DNA from: an uncultured Petrimonas sp.
GTDB taxonomy: Bacteria; Bacteroidota; Bacteroidia; Bacteroidales; Dysgonomonadaceae
NCBI GenBank assembly: GCA_934621705.1
Contig: CAKTUP010000034.1
Span: 1 to 15,783, forward strand
Reading direction: 5' to 3'
Length of the DNA stretch: 15,783 bases
In this document: positions 1-7,288 of the stretch, piece by piece
How the letters are laid out: the number at the start of each line of letters is the position of its first letter
Numbering within the stretch: the stretch's first letter is position 1
Notes under the pieces: generated by a model
Databases searched by the model: none
Told to the model about the DNA's origin: nothing
Seen by the model: the letters and a program-made list of their open reading frames with translations, nothing else
Translations under genes and position numbers: made by a program

Positions 1-2
1 AG

Positions 3-3000
3 GTGCGGCATCATGGCCAAGTGGCGGCCATCAGCCGAACAAACAGCAGCGGCTTTATAATCGGAACCGTTGGGATTGCCAGGGTATTCGTCGTAAACGT
101 ATTTGGCGGCGATATTGTATTTCGATTCCGCTTCAGGCAATTCAAAACGCCCTTCGCCATGCGCCACCCAAATGCCGAGTTTGGTTCCGGCAAGCGATTT
201 GAACATCACCGATTCATTATTTGGGATTTCCACACTCACGAACGCCGACTCAAACTTGCCCGACTTATTGTGCTGCATTTTCGGGTGGGCTTCGCCCATT
301 TCAGGATAGATTAGACCAAGCTCCATCAACAACTGGCAGCCGTTGCAGATGCCCAAACTTAATGTATCGGGGCGAGCGTAAAAGTTTTCGATAGCCTGTT
401 TGGCTTTCTCGTTGTAGAGAATTCCGCCTGCCCATCCTTTGGCAGAACCAAACACGTCGGAATTGGAAAATCCTCCGCAGAAAACGGCAAACTGCACGTC
501 TTCCAGCGTTTCGCGTCCCGATGTGAGGTCGGTCATGTGCACGTCTTTCACGTCAAATCCGGCAAGATAGAGCGAGTATGCCATTTCGCGCTCGCCGTTG
601 GTTCCTTTGTCGCGAATGATGGCGGCGGTGAGTCCCGTACGTTCTTTGCGGTCTGTATTTAAGCCCAAATCCTGCAATTTTCCGGTAAAGGAAGGCAAAA
701 AGTTGAATTGCAACGGTTGGTTCTTGTAGTTCTTGAAACGCGCCAGCGCAGATGCTTCACCGCTTTGTTTGCGGTCGAACAGGTAAGACGTGCGGTACCA
801 CACATCGCGAAGTTTATCGATATCGAATTCCTGTTTGAACTCACCTTTAGCAATTTTCAACTTGCGCTCTTCGATGGGGCGTGCCACAATGGCAAAACCA
901 ATGCCGTAATCATTCAGGATTTTCTCCACCAGATGATGGTGTTTCACCTGAACAAGCACGCCCGGATTTTCGGCAAACAGAATCTTTATCAAATCACTGT
1001 GGCGTATTTTATCCAGCCGCGCGTCCACACCACCTTGCGGATTGGCAAAGCACATTTCGAGCATGGCGGTAATCAAGCCTCCGGCCGAAATATCGTGTCC
1101 GGCGATAATCAGGCCGCGATTTACCAGTTCCTGTACGGCAGCAAAAGCGTTCTTGAAATATTCGGCATCGCTCACCGTGGGCGCTTCGTCGCCGATTTTG
1201 CCCAGCGTTTGCGCGAAAGCCGAACCACCGAGACGCAGCGTATCGAAAGAGAAATCGATGTAATACAGGTACGTTCCTTTTATGTAAGCCAGTGTCGGCG
1301 ATACAATTTTGCGGATGTTGCTCACTTCGGCAGCAGCGGAAATGATAACCGTTCCGGGCGAAAATACTTTGTCGTCGCCATATTTTTGGGTCATCGAGAG
1401 CGAATCTTTTCCCGTGGGGATGTTGATTCCCAAATCGCACGCGAAATCCGAGCAGGCTTCCACAGCTTTGTACAAGCGGGCATCTTCGCCTTCGTTGCGG
1501 CAGGGCCACATCCAGTTGGCGCTGAGCGAAACGCTTTGCAAACCGTCTTTCAGCGGTGCGAAAACAATGTTCGTCAGCGCTTCGGAAACAGCCATAACCG
1601 AACCGGCAGCAGGGTCAATCATTGCCACTTGCGGCGCGTGCCCGATGGAGGTTGCCAAACCGGCGTAGCCTTTGTAATCGAGCGCTACCGCGCCGCAATC
1701 GCTCAAGGGAAGTTGAATCTCACCCTGACATTGTTGGCGGGCCACTTTTCCGGTAACGGAACGGTCAACCTTGTTCGTGAGCCAGTCTTTGCAGGCAACC
1801 GCTTCCAGCGTCAGCACGTTTTCGATGTAGGTTTCCAGGTTTTTTTCGTCGTATTCGGGTGCAGTGTAGGTTTCTTCCACCGTTTCGTCGTTCATCACGG
1901 TCATGGGCGATTTGCCGAAGAAGTCTTCCAATGCCATATCGATAGGCAGTTTGCCGTCGGCTTGCTCAAACGTGAGTTGCATATCGCCGGTGGTTTCGCC
2001 CACCACGTAAAACGGCGCACGCTCGCGTTCGGCAATCTGCTGAATGCGTTCGATGTCTTTTTCTTCCACCAAAAGTCCCATCCGTTCCTGGCTTTCGTTT
2101 CCGACAATTTCTTTGGCCGAAAGCGTGGGGTCGCCAACGGGAAGTTTATCCATTTCTATTTTTCCGCCGGTTTTTTCTACGAGCTCAGACAAGCAATTCA
2201 GATGTCCGCCCGCGCCGTGGTCGTGGATGGAAACAATGGGATTGTCGTCCGATTCGGCTAGCGAACGGATGACATTGGCCACACGTTTTTGCATTTCGGG
2301 GTTGGCACGCTGTACAGCATTCAGCTCAATTCCCGATGAATATTCGCCCGTATTTACCGACGAAACGGCACCACCGCCCATCCCAATGCGGTAATTATCG
2401 CCGCCCATCACAATCACTTTTTCTCCGGGCTGCGGATTGCCTTTTATCGCGTTTTGTTTATTGGCAAAACCAATGCCGCCGGCAAGCATGATCACTTTAT
2501 CGTAACCGAATTTCTTGTAATTTTCAGTATGCTCAAACGTAAGCAGCGAACCGCAGATAAGCGGCTGTCCAAACTTGTTTCCGAAATCGGAAGCGCCGTT
2601 AGACGCTTTTATCAGTATCTGTTCCGGTGTTTGGTAAAGCCATTGGCGTTCGGGCAAAACATTTTCCCATTCGCGGCCTTCTTCCATCCGCGGATACGAG
2701 GTCATATAAACCGCCGTTCCGGCCGCCGGAAGCGATGCTTTTCCGCCGGCAAGGCGGTCGCGGATTTCACCGCCCGTTCCGGTGGATGCGCCGTTGAACG
2801 GCTCCACGGTGGTGGGGAAGTTGTGCGTTTCGGCTTTGAGCGAGAGTACGCTTTCTATTTCTTTGGTCTCGAAGAAATCGGGTTTATCGCCGCTTGCGGG
2901 AGCAAATTGTTCTACGGTTGGGCCTTGAAAAAAGGCCACGTTGTCTTTGTATGCCGAAATTAATGCGTTGGGATTTACGGCGGAAGTCTTTTTAATCAGT

Positions 3001-3659
3001 TGAAACAAGGAACTCTCTTTTTCTTCGCCATCGATAATAAATTTCCCGTTGAATATCTTGTGGCGGCAGTGTTCAGAGTTTACTTGCGAGAATCCGAACA
3101 CTTCGCTGTCGGTCAGTTTTCGTCCCATCTTCCGGCTCACGTTGTCGAGATAATCTATCTCGTCTTCGCTCAGCGCCAAACCTTCTTCCTGGTTGTAGGC
3201 GGCGATATCGTCAATCAGAATGATGGACTCGGGTTGATTATCAATAGTGAATATTTCCTGGTCGAGTTTTTTGTAAACGCGTTGCAACATCGGATCGAAA
3301 GCCCCACCAACCTCCCCTAAGGGGAGGCTTTTGGCAACGTCTTCGTTCAGATTTTCCTGTGGTAATTCATTCCTTGAACCCAAGTCCCCCTTGGGGGGAT
3401 TTAGGGGGCTTGGGAAATACTCTTCAATCCTATCCAGGTAGTCGATTCCCATATTTTGCGCGATCTCAACGGCACAGGTACTCCAGGGCGTTATCATTTC
3501 GCGGCGCGGGCCGATAAATTTTTCGTTTATTTCGAAGTATGGTATTGGCTCGGCATTTCCGAACAGCCAAATTAAACGATTTTTATGTTCATCCTGAATG
3601 GGCTGGTTTGCATCTACGGCGATGATGCTTTGCGACGGGGTTCTGAAAAAAGTGATCAT
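3..3659 (-). CDS. purL: Phosphoribosylformylglycinamidine (FGAM) synthase, large single-chain PurL, C-terminus cut by window edge
   Basis: Cytoplasmic enzyme of de novo purine synthesis. It converts FGAR, glutamine and ATP to FGAM. The frame is open from the ATG at 3657-3659 through the left edge: 1,219 codons are present, and the family is usually about 1,230-1,250 residues, so probably only a short tail is missing. The start MITFFRTP and the segment [12 protein letters not shown] (about residues 47-58) are typical of the N-terminal region. The synthetase core follows, with [31 protein letters not shown] and TGGEIRDR. The C-terminal glutaminase domain shows LGICNGCQ with nucleophile Cys1105 (codon 345-347) and ends in MMPH, with the catalytic His at residue 1219. 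About residues 84-120 are an in-frame insertion carrying two palindromes, described separately. The gene is divergent from the exporter at 3810 and has no visible operon partner in the window. Identity is very secure. Confidence 0.97.
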   Translation of the reverse strand, partial: MITFFRTPSQSIIAVDANQPIQDEHKNRLIWLFGNAEPIPYFEINEKFIGPRREMITPWSTCAVEIAQNMGIDYLDRIEEYFPSPLNPPKGDLGSRNELPQENLNEDVAKSLPLGEVGGAFDPMLQRVYKKLDQEIFTIDNQPESIILIDDIAAYNQEEGLALSEDEIDYLDNVSRKMGRKLTDSEVFGFSQVNSEHCRHKIFNGKFIIDGEEKESSLFQLIKKTSAVNPNALISAYKDNVAFFQGPTVEQFAPASGDKPDFFETKEIESVLSLKAETHNFPTTVEPFNGASTGTGGEIRDRLAGGKASLPAAGTAVYMTSYPRMEEGREWENVLPERQWLYQTPEQILIKASNGASDFGNKFGQPLICGSLLTFEHTENYKKFGYDKVIMLAGGIGFANKQNAIKGNPQPGEKVIVMGGDNYRIGMGGGAVSSVNTGEYSSGIELNAVQRANPEMQKRVANVIRSLAESDDNPIVSIHDHGAGGHLNCLSELVEKTGGKIEMDKLPVGDPTLSAKEIVGNESQERMGLLVEEKDIERIQQIAERERAPFYVVGETTGDMQLTFEQADGKLPIDMALEDFFGKSPMTVMNDETVEETYTAPEYDEKNLETYIENVLTLEAVACKDWLTNKVDRSVTGKVARQQCQGEIQLPLSDCGAVALDYKGYAGLATSIGHAPQVAMIDPAAGSVMAVSEALTNIVFAPLKDGLQSVSLSANWMWPCRNEGEDARLYKAVEACSDFACDLGINIPTGKDSLSMTQKYGDDKVFSPGTVIISAAAEVSNIRKIVSPTLAYIKGTYLYYIDFSFDTLRLGGSAFAQTLGKIGDEAPTVSDAEYFKNAFAAVQELVNRGLIIAGHDISAGGLITAMLEMCFANPQGGVDARLDKIRHSDLIKILFAENPGVLVQVKHHHLVEKILNDYGIGFAIVARPIEERKLKIAKGEFKQEFDIDKLRDVWYRTSYLFDRKQSGEASALARFKNYKNQPLQFNFLPSFTGKLQDLGLNTDRKERTGLTAAIIRDKGTNGEREMAYSLYLAGFDVKDVHMTDLTSGRETLEDVQFAVFCGGFSNSDVFGSAKGWAGGILYNEKAKQAIENFYARPDTLSLGICNGCQLLMELGLIYPEMGEAHPKMQHNKSGKFESAFVSVEIPNNESVMFKSLAGTKLGIWVAHGEGRFELPEAESKYNIAAKYVYDEYPGNPNGSDYKAAAVCSADGRHLAMMPH
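3303..3330 (-). repeat. G/C-rich palindromic repeat, copy 2, inside purL
   Basis: The core at 3311-3327 is a perfect 17-base palindrome: arms CCTCCCCT (3311-3318) and AGGGGAGG (3320-3327) around a single A. In the purL frame it reads SLPLGEVGG, after which normal PurL sequence resumes at FDPMLQRVY. About 50 bases of ordinary-looking sequence, coding for roughly residues 94-109, separate it from copy 1. Confidence 0.87.
3381..3414 (-). repeat. G/C-rich palindromic repeat, copy 1, inside purL
   Basis: On the plus strand AAGTCCCCC (3382-3390) faces GGGGGCTT (3404-3411), with one mismatch. A tighter alternative hairpin TCCCCC-TT-GGGGGGA spans 3385-3399. In the purL frame it encodes [11 protein letters not shown], a proline/glycine-rich stretch unlike the surrounding enzyme. 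On the minus strand it begins AAGCCCCCTAAA, resembling the start of copy 2 (AAGCCTCCCCTTA), so the two look like diverged members of one palindrome family in the same orientation. The length is a multiple of three only when the whole insert is considered. Confidence 0.85.
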
Positions 3660-3660
3660 A

Positions 3661-3695
3661 TTTAGTTCTGAGTTTTTAGTTCTGTGTAATGAGTT
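3661..3695 (-). repeat. Heptamer array in the purL leader
   Basis: Reading the minus strand, five 7-base units lie end to end and stop one base before the purL ATG. AACTAAA occurs at 3661-3667 and again at 3675-3681, AACTCAG sits between them at 3668-3674, and TACACAG (3682-3688) and AACTCAT (3689-3695) precede them. The shared core is AACT or close to it at the head of each unit. With the candidate -7 element at 3698-3705, the array would fill almost the entire 5' leader. Confidence 0.75.
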
Positions 3696-3697
3696 GA

Positions 3698-3705
3698 CAA
3701 AGTTA
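3698..3705 (-). promoter_or_regulatory. Candidate purL promoter, -7 element
   Basis: The minus strand reads TAACTTTG, an exact match to the Bacteroidota TAnnTTTG box, 38 bases before the purL ATG. A TTTG that could be the -33 element lies at 3730-3733 on the minus strand, 24 bases upstream, slightly longer than usual spacing. The match is short, so it is a good candidate rather than proof. Confidence 0.6.
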
Positions 3706-3710
3706 ATGAA

Positions 3711-3750
3711 AACCGACCAAAAGCGGAAACAAAATCTTATTTTGTCGGTT
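3711..3750. promoter_or_regulatory. Nested inverted repeats between divergent purL and exporter genes
   Basis: An inner perfect inverted repeat, ACAAAAT-ctt-ATTTTGT, spans 3729-3745. An outer pair, AACCGAC at 3711-3717 and GTCGGTT at 3744-3750, flanks it. The inner arms contain the candidate -33 boxes of both divergent promoters (CAAA at 3730-3733 for purL, TTTG at 3741-3744 for the exporter). The symmetry may therefore be two back-to-back promoter boxes, a shared operator, or both. Confidence 0.5.
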
Positions 3751-3771
3751 TTGGGAATGAATGTATCTTTG
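3741..3771 (+). promoter_or_regulatory. Candidate promoter of the LysE-type exporter
   Basis: TTTG at 3741-3744 and TATCTTTG at 3764-3771 match the Bacteroidota -33 (TTTG) and -7 (TAnnTTTG) elements with a 19-base spacer, which is within the usual range. The ATG at 3810 lies 38 bases downstream. This is the best-formed promoter in the window. Confidence 0.72.
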
Positions 3772-3809
3772 CCGATTGGAAAAACTATTCCGGCCACAAA
3801 GAAGCAAAT

Positions 3810-4433
3810 ATGCTTGAAACAGTCATTAAAGGATTTTTAATCGGAATGTTGGTTTCGGCTCCCGTAGGGCCGATGGGGATGCTGACCATTCACCGGACGT
3901 TGAACAAAGGACGGTGGCACGGCTTTTTCACAGCCATGGGCGTGATGTGTTCCGACCTTCTGTATGCTTTTATCTCGCTTTGGGGTGTGAGCCTTTTTTC
4001 TTCGTTTCTTACCTACGAAGAAAAAATATGGCAAATTATAGGAAGCATATTTCTGATTATACTGGGGTTTTTTCTGTATCGGGCTAATCCGCTGAAAGAG
4101 TGGACGCCACAGATGAAACAGGAAGAAAATAAATACCGTCGCGATTTTATTACGGCATTTGCCATGGCGGTAGTAAATGTAGGTATCTTCTTTGTTTTTA
4201 TAACGTTGTTTGCCCGATTTCAATTCAACCCGATTGAAGAAGGAAACGGCACGATATTCATAGCTATGCTGTCGATAATGTCGGGAACTTTTCTGTGGTG
4301 GTTCTTCATTACCTGGCTGATCTCTCGAATCCGCAAACACTTTAGCCGAAAGGGTTTGGTTATTCTTAACCGCACTGTCGGATCTATTATTATGTTGATT
4401 GGAGTTGTGGGGATCTTGCTTCTACTTTTCTAA
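3810..4433 (+). CDS. LysE/RhtB-family inner-membrane exporter
   Basis: A 207-residue hydrophobic protein with about six membrane segments, near 4-26, 38-66, 73-91, 114-135, 148-172 and 187-206, the usual size and topology of LysE-type amino-acid exporters. The N-terminal segment carries [10 protein letters not shown] (about residues 16-25) followed by [10 protein letters not shown]. This matches the family's signature PxGP and the charged loop after helix 1. Members export amino acids or related small metabolites out of the cytoplasm; the substrate cannot be told here. It is transcribed alone, divergent from purL and converging on the phosphoesterase with only 14 bases between the stop codons. 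The ATG at 3810 fits the family N-terminus; a longer upstream reading in another frame is not supported. Confidence 0.88.
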   Translation: MLETVIKGFLIGMLVSAPVGPMGMLTIHRTLNKGRWHGFFTAMGVMCSDLLYAFISLWGVSLFSSFLTYEEKIWQIIGSIFLIILGFFLYRANPLKEWTPQMKQEENKYRRDFITAFAMAVVNVGIFFVFITLFARFQFNPIEEGNGTIFIAMLSIMSGTFLWWFFITWLISRIRKHFSRKGLVILNRTVGSIIMLIGVVGILLLLF

Positions 4434-4447
4434 ACGTTTCCGTTGAT

Positions 4448-4945
4448 CTAAATTCGTTTTCCCAGTTCTATTACTTCCAAATCGCGGATATTTCCGTTGT
4501 CCAGCACAAAACGCAGCAGCGTGCGCACCTGATGAAATCCGTATTTGCCGGCTGCTCCGGGATTCATGTGCAGGCATTCTAATTTTTTGTCGTAAATTAC
4601 TTTCAGAATGTGTGAGTGTCCGCAAATAAACAGTTTGGGCGGCTTTGAATAAAGTTGTTGGCGTATTTTAGGATCGTATCTTCCGGGATAGCCGCCGATA
4701 TGTGTCATCAGCACATCCACTCCTTCCAACGTAAACCGCAAGGTTTCGGGATATATTCTTCGGGTGGAGAAATCGTCGATATTTCCGTAAACAGCACGGA
4801 ACGGCTTAAAACTCTCGAATTGGTTCGCTAACTGCAACGATCCGATATCGCCGGCGTGCCACACTTCATCGCAATCGCCAAAATGAGTTTCGAATTTTTC
4901 GTCCCAAACGTTGTGGGTGTCGGAAAGGAGGCCTATTTTTTTCAT
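4448..4945 (-). CDS. YfcE/MJ0936-like metallophosphoesterase
   Basis: A 165-residue cytoplasmic phosphoesterase of the calcineurin-like superfamily, two-metal type. All metal-binding motifs are visible in order: D-x-H at SDTH (Asp9, His11), GD at GDIGS (Asp33), GN at YGNID (Asn55), H at THIGG (His82) and GHSH (His110, His112), then NPGA (about 128-131). Length and motif spacing match the YfcE/MJ0936 group, which hydrolyses phosphodiesters in vitro; the natural substrate is generally unknown. The ATG at 4943-4945 gives MKKIGLLSDTH, with the first motif at the normal distance. It is monocistronic, converging on the exporter and divergent from ppk1. Confidence 0.9.
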   Translation of the reverse strand: MKKIGLLSDTHNVWDEKFETHFGDCDEVWHAGDIGSLQLANQFESFKPFRAVYGNIDDFSTRRIYPETLRFTLEGVDVLMTHIGGYPGRYDPKIRQQLYSKPPKLFICGHSHILKVIYDKKLECLHMNPGAAGKYGFHQVRTLLRFVLDNGNIRDLEVIELGKRI

Positions 4946-4950
4946 TCAAA

Positions 4951-4987
4951 AGACTATTAGAGCCAAGAACCAAGACTTTTAGACAAG
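4951..4987 (-). repeat. 7/8-base periodic array in the phosphoesterase leader
   Basis: On the plus strand, AGA recurs at 4951, 4959, 4966, 4973 and 4981 (spacings 8, 7, 7, 8). The clearest units are AGAGCCA (4959-4965) and AGAACCA (4966-4972); AGACTTT follows at 4973-4979. The array ends six bases before the phosphoesterase ATG (minus strand) and lies between that ATG and a candidate -7 element at 5008-5015, so it would be transcribed as leader. Confidence 0.65.
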
Positions 4988-5007
4988 AAAGTGTCTTTTT
5001 ATTCAGA

Positions 5008-5015
5008 CAAAGTTA
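5008..5015 (-). promoter_or_regulatory. Candidate phosphoesterase promoter, -7 element
   Basis: The minus strand reads TAACTTTG, an exact TAnnTTTG box 62 bases upstream of the ATG at 4945. A possible -33 TTTG lies at 5039-5042 on the same strand, with a 23-base spacer, at the upper end of the accepted range. Confidence 0.58.
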
Positions 5016-5062
5016 CTAATTTTACGGTAAATTTAAAGCAAAGAGCGCAGGGCGTTGAGCAA

Positions 5063-5100
5063 AACTCGTAACCCGAAACTCGCAACTCGTAACGCACAAC
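5063..5100 (+). repeat. Heptamer array directly before ppk1
   Basis: Five consecutive 7-base units beginning AAC fill 5063-5097 and are followed by a final AAC and the ATG at 5104. AACTCGT occurs at 5063-5069 and 5084-5090, AACTCGC at 5077-5083, AACCCGA at 5070-5076 and AACGCAC at 5091-5097. The consensus is about AACYCGN. I find no exact TAnnTTTG box upstream for ppk1; two 7-of-8 matches (TAATTTTA at 5017-5024 and TAAATTTA at 5028-5035) would place the array in the leader. Confidence 0.8.
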
Positions 5101-5103
5101 AAA

Positions 5104-7173
5104 ATGAACTCATACAAATACTTCAAACGCGACATCAGCTGGCTGTCGTTTAACCACCGGGTTTTGCTGGAAGCTAAAGACGAATCGCTTCCGGTTTACG
5201 AACGCATTAAGTTCCTATCGATTTACTCGTCCAACCTGGAAGAGTTTTACAAAATTCGCGTGTCGGGATACCACAGTTCGATTTTGAAAAGCATCAGTCG
5301 CGACGAATCGGAAGAGGAAGCGCTGCAAACGCTGCTGGAAATTAACAATGAGGTTACGGAGCAGGAAAAAGAGTATTACCGCATTTTCAATGAAATGATC
5401 CTTCCCGAGCTGGAGAAGAACAACATCATTTTGTACCAAACCGATGAGGTGGAACCGTTTCATCGGGCTTTCGTGGAAAAATATTTCAACGAAGAAGTGT
5501 TCCCGTTTCTTCAGCCGATGATCATTCAGAAAGACGATATCCATTCTTTCATTCAGGACGATCGTATTTACCAGACCATCAGCCTGCTGAAGAAAAGAAA
5601 GAAAAAAAGCGATACGGAAAAATTGCGTTACACCTACGCTATCATGAAGATTCCGTACACCAAGCTGCCGCGCTTCATTGGGTTGCCCACGCTGGACGGG
5701 AAATACTACATTATGTTTATCGATGATATCATAAAAGCCAACCTGCAAAGCGTGTTTCCGGGTTACGACATCGTGGATTGCTACAGCATTAAGATTTCGC
5801 GCGACGCGGATTTCTCGCTCGAAAACGAAGACCAGAAAGACATTGCCGAAAAGATATTAAGAAAGGTAAGAAAACGCAAGATCGGCGCTGTCACCCGTTT
5901 TCAGTACGACAAGGATATGCCCGATTATTTCCTGAAATACCTGTGCGAAACCTACGAAATTGAAGAGGAAGAGCTGCTGAAAGGCGGGCGCTATCTGAAC
6001 CTGGCGGAACTGATGAAACTGCCCAATCCCGTGGGCGACAAACTGAAACAGAAATTACCGCAGCCGCTTCGCGTGCCGGAACTGGAGAACAACACCAATA
6101 TCTTAAGCGTGCTCCGCAAGCAGGATATTTTGCTGCATTTTCCGTATCAATCGTTCGACTATTTGCTCCGATTTCTGCTGCAAGCTGCTTTCGACCCCAA
6201 AGTGTTGGAAATTAAAGTTACGCAATACCGCGTAGCGGAAAACTCGGCGGTGATAAACAGCCTGATTAGCGCGGCGAAAAACGGAAAAAAGGTAACCGTT
6301 TTCGTGGAACTGAAAGCCCGGTTCGACGAGGAGAACAATTACCTGTCGTCGGAACTGATGCAACAGGCCGGAATAAAGATCATCTACAGCCTGCCGGGAT
6401 TGAAAGTGCACGCCAAACTGGCTTACGTGCGTAAACGCAGCAACGATGCCAAAGAACCCATAAAAGGTTACGCGTATCTGGGAACCGGAAACTTCAACGA
6501 AAAAACCGCCCGAATCTATTCCGATAAAGGATTGTTGACGTCCAACAAAGAACTTATTCACGAAATAGACGAAGTTTTTCGCGTGTTGGAAGGCAAGCCG
6601 CACATGCGCGACTTCAAGCATTTATTGGTGGCGCAATTCAATATGGTTCCCGAAATCAACCGCATGATCGAGCGCGAAATTGAAAACGTGAAAAACGGTG
6701 GCGAAGGCCGGATTATTCTGAAAATGAATAGTCTGGAAGACAAAGGAATGATAAATGCGTTGTACCGAGCCAGCGAAGCAGGTGTAAAAATCGATCTGAT
6801 CATTCGCGGAATTTGCTGCCTGGTTCCCAATCAGCCGTACAGCGAAAACATAAAGATCACCCGCATTGTGGATGCCTACCTGGAACACAGCCGCGTGTGG
6901 TATTTTTACAACAACGGCGAAGAAAACGTGTATCTCACGTCGGCCGACTGGATGGAGCGCAACCTGCACCGCCGCATAGAGGCAGCGTTCCCCCTGTTTT
7001 CCGAAAAGCTGAAACGCGAGATTATCGACATACTCCTCATCCAGCTTCAGGACAACACCAGCGCCGTGTGGCTGAACGAAAAACTGGAAAACGTGTTTAA
7101 ACGTGATGACAATCCTCCCGTGCGGGCGCAACGCGATGTGTATGAGTATTTGAAGAGGATTAAGGAGGGGTAA
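5104..7173 (+). CDS. ppk1: Polyphosphate kinase 1
   Basis: Reversibly transfers the terminal phosphate of ATP to inorganic polyphosphate, building a phosphate and energy store also tied to stress responses. At 689 residues it is full length. The N-terminal domain opens with FKRDISWLSFNHRVLLEA and YSSNLEEFYKIRV. The catalytic phospholipase-D-like halves carry TQYR (Arg376), ELKARFDEENN (Arg406), GLKVHAKL with the autophosphorylated His436, YLGTGNFNEKTARIYSD, RGICCLVPN and LEHSR with the second active-site His595. All key residues known from the E. coli enzyme are present. The ATG at 5104 fits the family start. It stands alone: there is no exopolyphosphatase gene (ppx) beside it in this window. 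It converges on the foldase gene, with a hairpin in between. Confidence 0.98.
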   Translation: MNSYKYFKRDISWLSFNHRVLLEAKDESLPVYERIKFLSIYSSNLEEFYKIRVSGYHSSILKSISRDESEEEALQTLLEINNEVTEQEKEYYRIFNEMILPELEKNNIILYQTDEVEPFHRAFVEKYFNEEVFPFLQPMIIQKDDIHSFIQDDRIYQTISLLKKRKKKSDTEKLRYTYAIMKIPYTKLPRFIGLPTLDGKYYIMFIDDIIKANLQSVFPGYDIVDCYSIKISRDADFSLENEDQKDIAEKILRKVRKRKIGAVTRFQYDKDMPDYFLKYLCETYEIEEEELLKGGRYLNLAELMKLPNPVGDKLKQKLPQPLRVPELENNTNILSVLRKQDILLHFPYQSFDYLLRFLLQAAFDPKVLEIKVTQYRVAENSAVINSLISAAKNGKKVTVFVELKARFDEENNYLSSELMQQAGIKIIYSLPGLKVHAKLAYVRKRSNDAKEPIKGYAYLGTGNFNEKTARIYSDKGLLTSNKELIHEIDEVFRVLEGKPHMRDFKHLLVAQFNMVPEINRMIEREIENVKNGGEGRIILKMNSLEDKGMINALYRASEAGVKIDLIIRGICCLVPNQPYSENIKITRIVDAYLEHSRVWYFYNNGEENVYLTSADWMERNLHRRIEAAFPLFSEKLKREIIDILLIQLQDNTSAVWLNEKLENVFKRDDNPPVRAQRDVYEYLKRIKEG

Positions 7174-7207
7174 CCGAGAGACGAAAACTGTTACTTTCCT
7201 TTAGCAC

Positions 7208-7248
7208 AAAAAACAAGCAGCAGCTAATCCGAAAATTAGCTGCTGCTT
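7208..7248 (-). terminator. Rho-independent terminator of the PpiD-type gene
   Basis: Perfect 14-base inverted repeat: AAGCAGCAGCTAAT at 7215-7228 and its complement at 7235-7248, with a six-base loop. On the minus strand the stem is followed by G and six Ts (7208-7213), the normal layout for an intrinsic terminator, 40 bases past the PpiD-type stop codon. On the plus strand there is no T-run after the stem, though the A-rich side means the hairpin may also help stop ppk1 transcription 41 bases after its stop. Confidence 0.9.
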
Positions 7249-7288
7249 ATGTATTACGAAGCCAAAGGCAATCGTGTCCCAAAGAAAT

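Noticed and set aside
708..2261. A 517-codon open frame on the plus strand
   Set aside because: It lies entirely antisense to purL, whose minus-strand translation shows continuous family motifs across the same bases. The antisense protein has no recognisable domains and reflects codon bias.
3301..3414. A transcription terminator formed by the purL palindromes
   Set aside because: The hairpins lie near the 5' end of a gene that continues for over 1,000 codons and are not followed by a T-run on the purL strand, so termination there is unlikely; the in-frame repeat explanation fits better.
1..3659. Possible frameshift or decay of purL, since the in-frame palindromes and edge make it look interrupted
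   Set aside because: Translating codon by codon from 3659 to the left edge gives one open frame with all catalytic motifs, including Cys1105 and His1219. It simply runs off the window.
3598..3840. An 80-codon plus-strand open frame upstream of and overlapping the exporter
   Set aside because: It crosses the purL start, the divergent promoters and the palindrome, and overlaps the exporter's start in another frame. No protein-like features.
4434..4447. Terminator between the converging exporter and phosphoesterase genes
   Set aside because: Only 14 bases separate the stops and I see no inverted repeat with a T-run there.
5041..5103. CRISPR-like repeat before ppk1
   Set aside because: Units are seven bases, contiguous and degenerate, with no spacers and no cas genes nearby.
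5215..5748. Long minus-strand frames within ppk1 (also 6103-6621 and 6622-7131)
   Set aside because: They are shadows of the plus-strand ppk1 frame, which is full length with all active-site residues.
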